From Flavobacteriaceae bacterium (lineage in GTDB: Bacteria; Bacteroidota; Bacteroidia; Flavobacteriales; Flavobacteriaceae), in NCBI GenBank assembly GCA_028281065.1, contig JANQKN010000014.1, forward strand, positions 1 to 64,000: a stretch of DNA of 64,000 nt, read 5' to 3'. Below are positions 1 through 9,146 of the stretch, piece by piece. Under the pieces are notes generated by a model. The model was not told where the DNA came from and made no database searches. It worked only from the letters and a program-made list of their open reading frames with translations. How positions within the stretch are numbered: the stretch's first letter is position 1; each line of letters begins with the position of its first letter. The translations under genes and the position numbers were made by a program.

Positions 1-136
1 CAGGGAAATCGTATGGGACGGGCTGGACGACTTCGGCGATAAAATCGGAAAAGGCGTCTATGTATACAAGCTTACGGTAAAATCACCGTTAATAGACCAA
101 CAGGTCGAAAAATTTGAAAAACTGGTCATTTTATAG
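1..136 (+). CDS. porU: Type IX secretion sortase PorU, C-terminal end only (partial)
   Basis: An open frame enters from the left edge and ends in TAG at 134-136. The visible 44 residues hold the pattern VWDGLDDFGDKIGKGVYVYK followed by a charged tail ending in KLVIL. This resembles the C-terminal beta-domain of PorU, the peptidase that removes sorting domains and attaches cargo to the cell surface in type IX secretion. The WDG...GKGVYVYK pattern also occurs in other FlgD-like or T9SS-related C-terminal domains, so the name rests on the C-terminus alone. porT and several sorting-domain cargo proteins elsewhere in the window fit the assignment. Confidence 0.6.
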   Translation, partial: REIVWDGLDDFGDKIGKGVYVYKLTVKSPLIDQQVEKFEKLVIL

Positions 137-286
137 GTACCCTTCAGCAGTTACATACATATCAAAATTCTGTAAGGGAATGGCAATTCTGCACACATAA
201 ACAGGTACAATTCAAGTAATGGAATATTTTATACTATCCCTTAGGAAGATAGTACTACTTATTCCGTTTGCTAGCTCTTAAATTTG

Positions 287-294
287 TACCTTTG
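287..294 (+). promoter_or_regulatory. Bacteroidetes -7 box upstream of pruA
   Basis: TACCTTTG matches the TAnnTTTG -7 element of Bacteroidetes and lies 33 bases before the pruA start. A TTTG at 267-270 could be the -33 box, although the spacing is short. No Shine-Dalgarno site is visible, as is usual in this group. Confidence 0.5.
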
Positions 295-327
295 CAACTC
301 AATTTTTAAAAACCAAAATTCGATACC

Positions 328-1953
328 ATGGGAAAAGGATTTTTTGAAGTTCCAATAGCCGTAAACGAACCGGTTTGGGGATATGCCCCTGGCTCTCCAG
401 AACGCCAAACTGTGTCAGACACCTATAAAGAAATGTACAACAGCACCATCGATGTGCCTTTGTATATTAATGGGGAACACATATCCACGGGAAATACAGC
501 TACCATGTCCCCTCCACATGATCACCAACATGTATTGGGGAGCTACCACAAAGCTGAAAAATCGCATATAGAACAAGCTATTGCTACTGCTTTGGAAGCC
601 CGAAAAAAATGGGCACAGATGCCATGGGAGCAACGCGCCGCTATTTTCTTACGTGCTGCAGAACTCATTGCAGGCCCTTACCGCGCAAAGATCAATGCCG
701 CTACTATGTTGGCACAATCCAAAACCATACACCAAGCTGAGATTGATGCTGCTTGTGAATTGATCGATTTCCTTCGATTCAACGTGCAGTTCATGACCGA
801 AATATACCACGAGCAACCTGAGTCTACTTCTGGGGCATGGAACCGTTTGGAGTACCGCCCTTTGGAAGGATTCATCTATGCCATTACGCCATTTAACTTT
901 ACGGCCATTTCCGCCAACCTTCCTGCAAGTGCGGCTTTAATGGGTAATGTTGTGGTATGGAAACCCAGTGATAGCCAAGTATATTCTGCCAAGGTAATCT
1001 TGGATGTTTTTAAAGAAGCTGGGGTACCTCCTGGGGTAATCAATATGGTGATGGGAGATCCAGTTATGATTACGGATACCGTCTTGGCAAGTCCCGATTT
1101 TAGTGGATTGCACTTTACAGGTTCTACCCATGTATTTAAAGACATCTGGCAAAAGATCGGAACCAATATCCATAACTACAAAACTTACCCAAGAATCGTT
1201 GGGGAGACCGGTGGAAAAGATTTTATTGTAGCCCATAAATCCTCGAATCCAAAACAAGTAGCTACGGCTATTGCGCGAGGGGCATTCGAATTCCAAGGAC
1301 AAAAGTGTAGTGCTGCCAGTCGTTGCTATATTTCAAAGAGCATCTGGAACGATGTAGAAAAGCATTTGAAAGCTGACTTGGCTTCCTTTACAATGGGATC
1401 GCCAGAGGATATGAGCAATTTCATCACTGCTGTGATCCACGAGGGATCTTTCGATAAGCTAGCTAGCTACATCGATGGTGCCAAAGCAGACGCCAATGCC
1501 GAAATCGTTGCGGGTGGAAACTACGACAAGAGCAAGGGATACTTTATCGAGCCAACAGTTATAAAAACCAACGATCCTAAATACACCACCATGTGCACGG
1601 AATTGTTCGGACCTGTGGTTACGATCTATGTTTTTGAAGATGACGCTTGGGAAGAGACCCTACACTTGGTGGATGAAACCAGTGAATACGCTTTAACGGG
1701 TGCTGTATTCAGTGAAGACCGTTACGAGTTGGAAAAAGGCATCAAGATTTTGGAAAATGCCGCAGGAAACTTCTACGTAAACGACAAGCCTACGGGAGCT
1801 GTTGTAGGGCAACAACCTTTTGGAGGTGCCCGCGCCAGTGGAACCAATGATAAGGCAGGAAGTAAGTTGAACTTATACCGTTGGGTTTCACCAAGAATGA
1901 TTAAAGAAACCTTTGTTTCCCCAACAGATTATAGATATCCATTTTTGGGATAA
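328..1953 (+). CDS. pruA: L-glutamate gamma-semialdehyde (1-pyrroline-5-carboxylate) dehydrogenase
   Basis: This is an NAD-dependent aldehyde dehydrogenase of 541 residues, the usual length for the stand-alone P5C dehydrogenase that oxidises glutamate semialdehyde to glutamate in proline catabolism. The catalytic glutamate lies in GETGGKD (about residue 293) and the nucleophilic cysteine in GQKCSAASR (about residue 327). The cofactor fold is indicated by ITPFNFTAI and FTGSTHVFK. The C-terminal PFGGARASGTNDKAG segment is typical of this subfamily. The ATG follows a -7 box by 33 bases and a strong terminator follows the stop, so it is probably a single-gene unit. No proline dehydrogenase is adjacent. 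Confidence 0.95.
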   Translation: MGKGFFEVPIAVNEPVWGYAPGSPERQTVSDTYKEMYNSTIDVPLYINGEHISTGNTATMSPPHDHQHVLGSYHKAEKSHIEQAIATALEARKKWAQMPWEQRAAIFLRAAELIAGPYRAKINAATMLAQSKTIHQAEIDAACELIDFLRFNVQFMTEIYHEQPESTSGAWNRLEYRPLEGFIYAITPFNFTAISANLPASAALMGNVVVWKPSDSQVYSAKVILDVFKEAGVPPGVINMVMGDPVMITDTVLASPDFSGLHFTGSTHVFKDIWQKIGTNIHNYKTYPRIVGETGGKDFIVAHKSSNPKQVATAIARGAFEFQGQKCSAASRCYISKSIWNDVEKHLKADLASFTMGSPEDMSNFITAVIHEGSFDKLASYIDGAKADANAEIVAGGNYDKSKGYFIEPTVIKTNDPKYTTMCTELFGPVVTIYVFEDDAWEETLHLVDETSEYALTGAVFSEDRYELEKGIKILENAAGNFYVNDKPTGAVVGQQPFGGARASGTNDKAGSKLNLYRWVSPRMIKETFVSPTDYRYPFLG

Positions 1954-1973
1954 AGTTTAAAACTTATCGACAT

Positions 1974-2018
1974 AAAAACCTTTCAAACTTTATTGTGTTT
2001 GAAAGGTTTTTCTTTTTT
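1974..2018 (+). terminator. Rho-independent terminator of pruA
   Basis: A 15-base arm (AAAAACCTTTCAAAC) pairs perfectly with 1997-2011 around an 8-base loop and is followed by a T-rich run. It lies 20 bases after the pruA stop. Confidence 0.85.
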
Positions 2019-2041
2019 TAGTAGTCATAATTGAAACGTTT

Positions 2042-3139
2042 ATGAAAAAAGCATTATCCCTTCTATTATTTTGCACCTTTTCTTCCCTTTTTTCTCAGCA
2101 AATCCAGCAAATAACCATAGAACGTTGGGAAGCGAGCATTTGGGAAAACAATGTTAGGCAATCCTATAACTATAACAGTAATGATCAAATTTCATCTATT
2201 CTAGAAGAACTTTGGAATGGAGGCAATTACAATAACAACGGCCTTATTAGTTACAGCAATTATATGGGTGATATTGTTGGGGAAACTATTTCTCAACTAT
2301 GGAATGGTGCCGACTGGCAAAATAGCACGCGGATATTGAATCAAGTGAACGGTGACAATCTTTTATCCGAATCCGAACTTTCTACATGGTTCAATGATAC
2401 TTGGAACAATCTCAATTTACGCGAATACATGTATGACGGCAACAATCATCTAATAGTATTAACACAAAAGAACTGGGATGGCACTTCGTATGTAAATGAC
2501 CTCCGCATAACCCATACCAATAATCCAGATGGTTTCCCCATCGAACTTATTGGAGAATCTTGGAACGAATCGAATAGCTCCTGGGAAAACTCATACCGAA
2601 CCACCAACATCTACAACAGTGATAATAAAATTCTGGAATTTTTGAATGAAATCTGGAATGGGAGTCAATATGTGAACAGCTCTAGAAATACCTATGCGTA
2701 CGATGCGAATGGATACCTTATAGAACTTTTAACCCAATTTTGGGATGAAACAGAAAACACTTGGGAGAACTCTGCCTTTATAACCTACCAAAACAATAGC
2801 AATGGTTCCATAAACACTATTATCTCACAATTATGGACAGCATCCAACACCTGGGAGAATTCCAATCGATGGACGTACTTCTATAACCCTTTGACTACAG
2901 AAGAGGTGGAATTGGAAACTGAAACAGTATATCCAAACCCTACTTCGGGCACTCTTTTTATAGCCGAACCCACTAAGGACTACACCTATGCTGTTTACGA
3001 TTTACAGGGCAAACGTTTAATCAATGGCTACCATGCACCTGGAAGTTCCATTGATTTTGCTGGGCTAACCTCAGGAGTATACATCCTTTCCTTAACTTCT
3101 GAAGGTGAAACTATGGTTAAAAAGATCATTAAAGAGTAA
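2042..3139 (+). CDS. Secreted repeat protein with type IX sorting domain
   Basis: The 365-residue protein starts with a signal peptide (MKKALSLLLFCTFSSLFSQQ). The middle is built from roughly 40-residue repeats with the pattern LWNG..Y.N..R..Y.Y...G.L.E, about seven copies, similar in feel to YD-type or WD-like surface repeats. The last 75 residues (from about VYPNPTSGTLFI to MVKKIIKE) form a type A C-terminal sorting domain, so it should be exported by type IX secretion and attached to or released from the surface. The repeat family was not recognised and no catalytic motif is visible. Its start is 102 bases after pruA and beyond that gene's terminator, so it is transcribed separately. Confidence 0.8.
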   Translation: MKKALSLLLFCTFSSLFSQQIQQITIERWEASIWENNVRQSYNYNSNDQISSILEELWNGGNYNNNGLISYSNYMGDIVGETISQLWNGADWQNSTRILNQVNGDNLLSESELSTWFNDTWNNLNLREYMYDGNNHLIVLTQKNWDGTSYVNDLRITHTNNPDGFPIELIGESWNESNSSWENSYRTTNIYNSDNKILEFLNEIWNGSQYVNSSRNTYAYDANGYLIELLTQFWDETENTWENSAFITYQNNSNGSINTIISQLWTASNTWENSNRWTYFYNPLTTEEVELETETVYPNPTSGTLFIAEPTKDYTYAVYDLQGKRLINGYHAPGSSIDFAGLTSGVYILSLTSEGETMVKKIIKE

Positions 3140-3151
3140 AGGCCGAAGCCA

Positions 3152-3781
3152 TTATCCTTTATATTTCATGGGAAGGTGTACGACACTTTTTGTTTCGAAG
3201 AAATCCTCTTTAAAAAACGAAGAAAGGGGATATACTTTAGCGGTTCGATAATGGGCTAATTCTTCAGTTAAGTCACCTCCTTTTAAGTACAGAATACCAT
3301 TTTTAAGATCATGTTCACTGGTTTTCTTCACCTTTCCCTTTACCCAACGCACAAAGGTCTCCATTTGGGCCACGGCACGGCTTACTATAAAATCATACTG
3401 ATCGTTTACCGTCTCTACCCTAGCGTTGGTTACCTTCACATTTTCCAGTCCTAAGCCATCCCGAACTTCTTCCACTACCTTGATCTTTTTCCCTATGCTA
3501 TCCACCAAATGAAACTGAGTCTCGGGAAATAGTATAGCCAAGGGAATCCCGGGGAATCCACCTCCTGTACCTACGTCCATTACTTTAGAACCCGGTAAAA
3601 AGGCTTGTACTTTGGCAATTCCCAAGGAATGCAACACATGCCTAAGGTAGAGTTCGTCGATATCTTTACGCGAAACAACATTGATCTTTAGGTTCCAATC
3701 CTTGTAAAGATCCTCTAATGCAGTGAATTGCGAAATTTGGGTGTCCGATAAATCGGAAAAGTAAGTTTGAAGTAATTCCAT
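3152..3781 (-). CDS. rsmG: 16S rRNA (guanine-527 N7) methyltransferase RsmG
   Basis: This is a 209-residue SAM-dependent methyltransferase that modifies G527 of 16S rRNA. The N-terminal segment (NLKINVVSRKDIDELYLRHVLHSL) and motif I (VMDVGTGGGFPGIPLAI, about residue 70) are characteristic of GidB/RsmG. The downstream LVDSIGKKIKVV and the SRAVAQ motif complete the family signature. It converges on the sorting-domain gene with only 12 bases between stops and has the usual family length. Confidence 0.95.
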   Translation of the reverse strand: MELLQTYFSDLSDTQISQFTALEDLYKDWNLKINVVSRKDIDELYLRHVLHSLGIAKVQAFLPGSKVMDVGTGGGFPGIPLAILFPETQFHLVDSIGKKIKVVEEVRDGLGLENVKVTNARVETVNDQYDFIVSRAVAQMETFVRWVKGKVKKTSEHDLKNGILYLKGGDLTEELAHYRTAKVYPLSSFFKEDFFETKSVVHLPMKYKG

Positions 3782-3911
3782 AGTGAGTTATCAACTGCAA
3801 AAGTAGCATTTCCTTGATAAATTTTAAGATTTCATACACCGCTATCTAAGTTAAGATGCGTATTTTAGTGGCTTAATTTTTTGGCTCCCCCAAAACCTAA
3901 AAATACTGACT

Positions 3912-5012
3912 GTGAGCGAGACACAAATAAAATTTTCCAGGGTTGATTCTGCTAAGTTCTTTAGAACCCTCAACAAACGAGTAAACACCTATTTTAAGGA
4001 AAACAACCTATCCCGAACCGGAAACTGGAAATTACATATAAAAACCATCGTTATGTTTGCCCTGTATTTAGGGCCTTATTTTTTGATTCTTTTTGTTGAT
4101 ATGCCTTGGTACCTTCGATTGTTGGGTACTATCATTATGGGTGTTGGCATGGCCGGCGTGGGAATGAACGTTATGCACGATGCCAATCATGGTTCGTATT
4201 CTTCGAAGAAATGGGTTAATAAAGTCATGGGAAGCAGTATGTATATCCTAGCCGGAAACGTATACAATTGGCAGGTGCAGCACAATGTATTGCACCACAC
4301 CTATACCAACATCCATGGACATGACGAAGATTTAGAAACTGGGGAAATCCTCCGTTTCACAAAGCATTCAAAATGGAGACGCTTTCATAAATTCCAGCAT
4401 ATTTACGGTATTTTTCTATATGGTTTGCTTACCATTAATTGGGTACTAACAGCAGACTTTAAACAGACCAAACGGTATTTGGCCAAAAAGCTGTCCTACG
4501 GTAAACTACCGAAACCTTTTGCACAATGGAGCATCCTTATATCGACCAAAATGCTATATGCCTTTGTTTGGGTTGTCATTCCAATTTTGTTCTTCCCAGT
4601 TGCTTGGTGGCAGGTACTTATAGGCTTTTTTATTATGCACTATGTGGCAGGACTTATTTTAAGTGTTGTTTTTCAGTTGGCACATGTTGTAGAAGATACC
4701 GAAATGCCCTTACCGGATCCTTCGGGAACCATGAAGAACACCTGGGCTATCCATCAGTTGTTTACAACCGTTAATTTTGCTACCAAAAATCGCATCATGA
4801 ATTGGTTTACCGGTGGACTTAACCATCAGGTAGAGCACCATATTTTTCCTAACATAAGCCATGTTCATTACCGAAAGATTTCAGAAATCGTAAAGAACAC
4901 GGCTAGGGAATTCAATTTACCTTATCACGAATACAAAACCACACGAAAAGCAATTATCGCTCACTTTAAGCATTTAAAACAAATGGGCATGAAACCAGCC
5001 CTAACCACCTAA
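3912..5012 (+). CDS. Membrane fatty acid desaturase
   Basis: A 366-residue integral membrane diiron desaturase with all three histidine boxes: HDANH at about 89-93, QHNVLHHTYTN at about 123-132 and NHQVEHHIFP near residue 305. Hydrophobic pairs at about 45-85 and 215-255 fit the four-helix membrane fold. The HQVEHH third box is the type seen in front-end and acyl-lipid desaturases, but no cytochrome b5 domain is present, so the electron donor must be separate. The start is GTG at 3912. The aminotransferase starts 8 bases after its stop, so the two genes are probably cotranscribed. Confidence 0.88.
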   Translation: MSETQIKFSRVDSAKFFRTLNKRVNTYFKENNLSRTGNWKLHIKTIVMFALYLGPYFLILFVDMPWYLRLLGTIIMGVGMAGVGMNVMHDANHGSYSSKKWVNKVMGSSMYILAGNVYNWQVQHNVLHHTYTNIHGHDEDLETGEILRFTKHSKWRRFHKFQHIYGIFLYGLLTINWVLTADFKQTKRYLAKKLSYGKLPKPFAQWSILISTKMLYAFVWVVIPILFFPVAWWQVLIGFFIMHYVAGLILSVVFQLAHVVEDTEMPLPDPSGTMKNTWAIHQLFTTVNFATKNRIMNWFTGGLNHQVEHHIFPNISHVHYRKISEIVKNTAREFNLPYHEYKTTRKAIIAHFKHLKQMGMKPALTT

Positions 5013-5020
5013 CAACCATT

Positions 5021-6208
5021 ATGAATCCAAAACTATCCAACCGCGTTAACCAAATGGCCACCTCGGCCACCTTGGCAATGGCAGCCAAGGCGCGTGAATT
5101 AAGGGAGCAAGGAAAAGACATTATCGGACTTAGTTTGGGAGAACCCGATTTTACGGTTCCGGACTTTGTAAAAAATGCCGCCATACAGGCTGTACAGGAT
5201 GATTACCATTCGTACACCCCTGTAGACGGCTATGGCGATTTAAAACAAGCCATCATTACCAAGTTTCAACGGGATAATGAACTAACATACAACCCAGCCC
5301 AGATTGTGGTTTCAACGGGAGCTAAACAATCTTTGGCCAATCTGGCCCAAGTACTTTTAAACCCTGGGGATGAAGTATTGTTACCCGCTCCTTATTGGGT
5401 AAGTTACAGCGACATCAGTAAAGTGGCCGGTGGTGTACCCGTAGAAATCCCCACTTCCATAGAAAGTGATTTTAAGGTGACCCCAGAAGCCTTGGAAGCC
5501 TCTATTACGGAGAAAACCAAAATGATGATCTATAGCTCTCCCTGCAACCCAAGTGGTTCGGTATATTCCAAAGAAGAGCTAAGGGCCCTTGCCGATGTAT
5601 TGGTAAAGTACCCAGACATCATCGTGGTTAGCGATGAAATCTATGAGCACATCAACTTTACAGGACCTCATGTTTCCATGGCTGGTTTTGATGATATGTA
5701 CGATCGCACCGTAACGGTTAATGGAGTATCCAAAGCTTTTTCCATGACGGGATGGCGTATTGGTTATATTGGTGCTCCAGAGTACATTGCCCGTGCCTGT
5801 AACAAAATGCAAGGACAGGTAACCAGTGGAGCTAACTGTATTGCCCAAAGAGCTACCATTGCAGCATTGGAAACATCTCCAAGTGCCATTCAATATATGA
5901 TCGATGCATTCCGTGAGCGCAGAACGCTGATTTTGGGACTCTTGAAAGAAATCCCTGGTTTTAAAACCAACGAACCCGAAGGAGCCTTCTATGTTTTCCC
6001 GGACATTTCCCACTATTTTGGAAAAACCCTTCGTGGAAAAACCATAATAAACGCAAGCGATTTTGCCTTGTATCTGTTAGAAGAAGCCAACGTAGCGACC
6101 GTAACGGGACAAGCGTTTGGGGATCCCAACTGTATCAGGATTTCGTATGCAGCTTCCGAAGAAGACATAAAGCAAGCCATCTCCAGAATACGGGAGGCAT
6201 TGGCTTAA
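5021..6208 (+). CDS. PLP-dependent aminotransferase, aspartate aminotransferase type
   Basis: A 395-residue fold-type I aminotransferase of the class I gamma subgroup. The PLP lysine is in VNGVSKAFSMTGWRIGY (about residue 236) and the YSSPCNPSGSVYS motif carries the asparagine that contacts the cofactor. SDEIYEH supplies the pyridine-N aspartate and the tyrosine. The C-terminal arginine of NCIRISYA binds the substrate carboxylate. It is most likely aspartate transaminase, but substrate use cannot be told from sequence alone. It follows the desaturase gene closely. Confidence 0.9.
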   Translation: MNPKLSNRVNQMATSATLAMAAKARELREQGKDIIGLSLGEPDFTVPDFVKNAAIQAVQDDYHSYTPVDGYGDLKQAIITKFQRDNELTYNPAQIVVSTGAKQSLANLAQVLLNPGDEVLLPAPYWVSYSDISKVAGGVPVEIPTSIESDFKVTPEALEASITEKTKMMIYSSPCNPSGSVYSKEELRALADVLVKYPDIIVVSDEIYEHINFTGPHVSMAGFDDMYDRTVTVNGVSKAFSMTGWRIGYIGAPEYIARACNKMQGQVTSGANCIAQRATIAALETSPSAIQYMIDAFRERRTLILGLLKEIPGFKTNEPEGAFYVFPDISHYFGKTLRGKTIINASDFALYLLEEANVATVTGQAFGDPNCIRISYAASEEDIKQAISRIREALA

Positions 6209-6249
6209 TGGACTAATAAAACGGCATCCATGCCGAATAACATAAATTT

Positions 6250-6281
6250 ATCCACTAGAGTACATCTAGTGGATTTTTTTT
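6250..6281 (+). terminator. Rho-independent terminator of the desaturase-aminotransferase unit
   Basis: A perfect 10-bp stem (ATCCACTAGA with TCTAGTGGAT) and 5-base loop are followed by a run of T residues, 41 bases after the aminotransferase stop. Confidence 0.88.
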
Positions 6282-6342
6282 GAAAATTAACCTTCAGGAA
6301 ACACAAAAGGGCTTATTTTTAGGGTATTGAAATCTTTTGGTT

Positions 6343-7146
6343 TTGAAAAACATTGCCTTTTTTCTGCTTCTTTTACCCTCGTTGTTGGCAGCACAAAGCG
6401 AGAAGAAATTCACATTGTATTACGCCAACGATCAATACGAACTTACACCAAAGCATCACAAACTGCTGGACAGTTTAAAGATGCTCCCCGATAAAGATTC
6501 TTTGGATGTACACATAAAAGGCTACACCAATAGTGTGGGTGGGGAAAATTATAATTTGGAACTTTCCCAAAAAAGGGCCGAGAACGTAAAAAGAGAGCTT
6601 CGGCAATTTACCATTATCTCCTCACAGGGGTATGGTGAACTAGGAAGTACTGCTGCCGACAATAGGCGTGTAGATATACTGGTTCACCTTAAAAGGGATC
6701 ACGTTCCGGTAGCTGGGGAAATCGTAGAGGAACCCATTATAGAGGCAGAGCCTACCATTGTAGCTCTCTCCAATCCTAAAAAAGGGGATAAAATCGCCTT
6801 ACGGGGTATTCGGTTTTATCCAGACAGGGATGTTATTATGGACGAAAGCAAGGAAACCCTTAATGAGTTGGTGACTTTTTTGAAGAACAACCCCAAGGTA
6901 AAATTCAAACTCATTGGTCATATTTGTTGTGGCGATCCCATGAAACCCTACAAGGACGTTAAGAATGTCCGAACTGGAAAAGACAACCTTTCCGAAGCCC
7001 GGGCGCAAGCCCTTCACAACTACCTCGTAAAAAAAGGCATCAACAAACGAAGAATGCGCTATTTGGGTATGGCTTTTATGCAACCCACAGGTAAGGGTAG
7101 TGAGTACGATCGAAGGGTAGAGATCGAAATTACTTCGGTAGACTAA
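6343..7146 (+). CDS. OmpA-family outer membrane/peptidoglycan protein
   Basis: About 267 residues with a signal peptide (MKNIAFFLLLLPSLLAAQ). Two OmpA-like segments are visible: one at about 25-110 (IKGYTNSVGGENYNLELSQKRAENVKREL) and a complete one at about 170-265 (KFKLIGHICCGD...LSEARAQALHNYLVKKGINKRRMRYLGMAF). The C-terminal module should bind peptidoglycan. The start codon is not ATG: TTG at 6343 gives a lysine-containing signal peptide, and TTG at 6337 is an alternative. No barrel domain is present, so it is probably periplasmic. It stands alone between a terminator and a convergent gene. Confidence 0.8.
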   Translation: MKNIAFFLLLLPSLLAAQSEKKFTLYYANDQYELTPKHHKLLDSLKMLPDKDSLDVHIKGYTNSVGGENYNLELSQKRAENVKRELRQFTIISSQGYGELGSTAADNRRVDILVHLKRDHVPVAGEIVEEPIIEAEPTIVALSNPKKGDKIALRGIRFYPDRDVIMDESKETLNELVTFLKNNPKVKFKLIGHICCGDPMKPYKDVKNVRTGKDNLSEARAQALHNYLVKKGINKRRMRYLGMAFMQPTGKGSEYDRRVEIEITSVD

Positions 7147-7149
7147 TCC

Positions 7150-7569
7150 TTAAAATTTCCTTTCGTTTTCTGTAATAGCTACATCGTTGATGCTGGCAAA
7201 ACGTTTTTTCATGAGTCCGTTTTCATCGAATTCCCAATTCTCGTTGCCATAGGCCCTAAACCAATCCCCTTCTTTGGTTTGGTATTCGTATTCAAACCGG
7301 ACCGCAATGCGATTGTCCACATGTGCCCAATAGGATTTCTTTAATTTGTAGTTCAGTTCATTCTGCCATTTATCGGACAAAAATTCTTGAATCTCCTCCC
7401 GACCGTTAATAAATTGGGAACGATTGCGCCATTCACTATCTACGGTATACGCCATGGATACTTTTGTCGGGTCTTTGCTGTTCCAGGCATCTTCGGCCAT
7501 TTGTATTTTTTGCTTTGCTGTTTCCGTGGTAAAGGGAGGAACGGGTAGCTTTTTTTCCTGCTGTGTCAT
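7150..7569 (-). CDS. DUF1348 / SnoaL-like (NTF2-fold) small protein
   Basis: A 139-residue protein with the NTF2-like pattern: an N-terminal helix pair ([40 protein letters not shown]) and beta strands ending in [24 protein letters not shown]. This is the DUF1348 group of the NTF2-like superfamily. Members are often annotated as nuclear transport factor 2 family proteins, and their biochemical role is unknown. It converges on the OmpA gene, with 3 bases between stops. Confidence 0.8.
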   Translation of the reverse strand: MTQQEKKLPVPPFTTETAKQKIQMAEDAWNSKDPTKVSMAYTVDSEWRNRSQFINGREEIQEFLSDKWQNELNYKLKKSYWAHVDNRIAVRFEYEYQTKEGDWFRAYGNENWEFDENGLMKKRFASINDVAITENERKF

Positions 7570-7640
7570 AATAGGATTGTTTAGATTCTCTAGGTCGTTG
7601 AAAAAAAAGGAAACTTACTGTAGATCGTCTTTGAATACCC

Positions 7641-9146
7641 TTAGCGGTTTCGCCAGAAAAACGGGGTAAGCAAGATAAGCACGGTGAACAATTCCAAACG
7701 CCCAATAAGCATTAGGAAGGAGGACCACCATTTGGCTCCATTGGAAAGGGATGCATAATTCTGAACAGGACCCAAATCGCCCAATGCCGGACCTACATTC
7801 CCCAAACTGGAAGCAGCACCTCCCAAAGCGGTTTCAAAGTCCAATCCCAATACCGAAAAAACCAGAACCCCTATAATAAAGGAGAGCATGTACAGGATAA
7901 AGAACGCAAGGATGTTGAATACAATGGGCTGTCGTACCCCCCTCATGTTGTACCTAACAGGTAGAATCGCATTGGGGTGCAGCGTACGTTTAAACTCCAA
8001 CAAACCGTTTTTTATCATGATCAAGTGGCGCACTATTTTAATACCTCCAGCCGTGGATCCCGCCGATCCCCCCAAAAACATCAACCCAAAGAAAAAGATA
8101 GTGAGGAAGGGCGTCCAAGCCGTAAAATCGGCAGTGACAAACCCCGTAGTGGTTACTACTGCCAATACTTGAAACAAACCATGCCTAAAAGCGCTTTCTA
8201 CCTCGCCCAATACCATAGGATGAGCTACAGTGGACGTAGAAACATCTGCCTTAAAATAGATGAACAGAACCGCAGTTAACGTAAGACCCGCTATAAAAAA
8301 AGCATAAGCCCTAAATTCTTCATCTTTTAGGATTTTACTGAACTTGGTCTTAAAAGCAAAGTAACTCAATACAAAATTGGTTCCCGCCAAGAACATGAAA
8401 GCCATGATAATGTATTGGATCAACGGTTGATCGTTCCAATGGGCAATACTGGCATTTTTGGTAGAGAAACCACCTGTACTCAAGGTACTCAACGAATGGT
8501 TAATGGCATCGAAAAAGCTCATCCCCGCCACTTTCAACAAAATGGTTTCAGCAATGGTATATCCTACGTAGATAAGCCATAACCTTTTGGCTGTATCGGT
8601 AATCCTTGGATGCAGTTTATCTCCTCCTGGACCCGGTGCTTCGGCAGCAAATAACTGCATACCACCAATACCTAGTAGAGGTAGAATGGCAATGGCCAGT
8701 ACAATGATCCCCATACCCCCTATCCAGTGCGTTATGCTTCGCCAAAAAAGCACACTTTCGGGAAGACTCTCAATGTCGTTAAGGATAGATGCTCCAGTCG
8801 TGGTAAACCCACTCATGGTTTCGAAAAAAGCATCGGTAAAGTTGGGGATAGCCCCCGTAATTATATAAGGCAATGTACCTACCAAAGACATGGAAATCCA
8901 TCCAAAAGTCACGATTACATAACCGTCCCTTTTGCCCAATTCCCTTCTATGTTTTCTAGTGGAAAGCATGAGGGATCCTCCCATGAGTAAGGTAAGTACC
9001 CCAGAAAGCACCATCTCCAAACCAACCCCATCCTTGTAAATAAAACTGAACAGGGACGCAATGAGCATGAAACCTCCGTTGAACAACCACAGAAGCCCCA
9101 TAAGGTGAAAAATAATCTTGTAGTTAAGTTTGGAGACCGAGCCCAT
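7641..9146 (-). CDS. trkH: TrkH potassium uptake channel subunit
   Basis: A potassium-translocating membrane subunit of about 501 residues with repeated membrane-pore-membrane units. Selectivity-loop segments are visible in TMSGFTTTGASIL, HSLSTLSTGGFSTKN, VVTTTGFVTADF and SSLGNVGPALGDLG. I place the start at the ATG at 9146, which shares one base with the trkA stop (TAATG) and gives a normal TrkH N-terminus (MGSVSKLNYKIIFHLMGLLW). A longer frame begins at 9194 inside trkA and is less likely. Together with TrkA it forms a Trk-type potassium uptake system in the inner membrane. Confidence 0.93.
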   Translation of the reverse strand: MGSVSKLNYKIIFHLMGLLWLFNGGFMLIASLFSFIYKDGVGLEMVLSGVLTLLMGGSLMLSTRKHRRELGKRDGYVIVTFGWISMSLVGTLPYIITGAIPNFTDAFFETMSGFTTTGASILNDIESLPESVLFWRSITHWIGGMGIIVLAIAILPLLGIGGMQLFAAEAPGPGGDKLHPRITDTAKRLWLIYVGYTIAETILLKVAGMSFFDAINHSLSTLSTGGFSTKNASIAHWNDQPLIQYIIMAFMFLAGTNFVLSYFAFKTKFSKILKDEEFRAYAFFIAGLTLTAVLFIYFKADVSTSTVAHPMVLGEVESAFRHGLFQVLAVVTTTGFVTADFTAWTPFLTIFFFGLMFLGGSAGSTAGGIKIVRHLIMIKNGLLEFKRTLHPNAILPVRYNMRGVRQPIVFNILAFFILYMLSFIIGVLVFSVLGLDFETALGGAASSLGNVGPALGDLGPVQNYASLSNGAKWWSSFLMLIGRLELFTVLILLTPFFWRNR

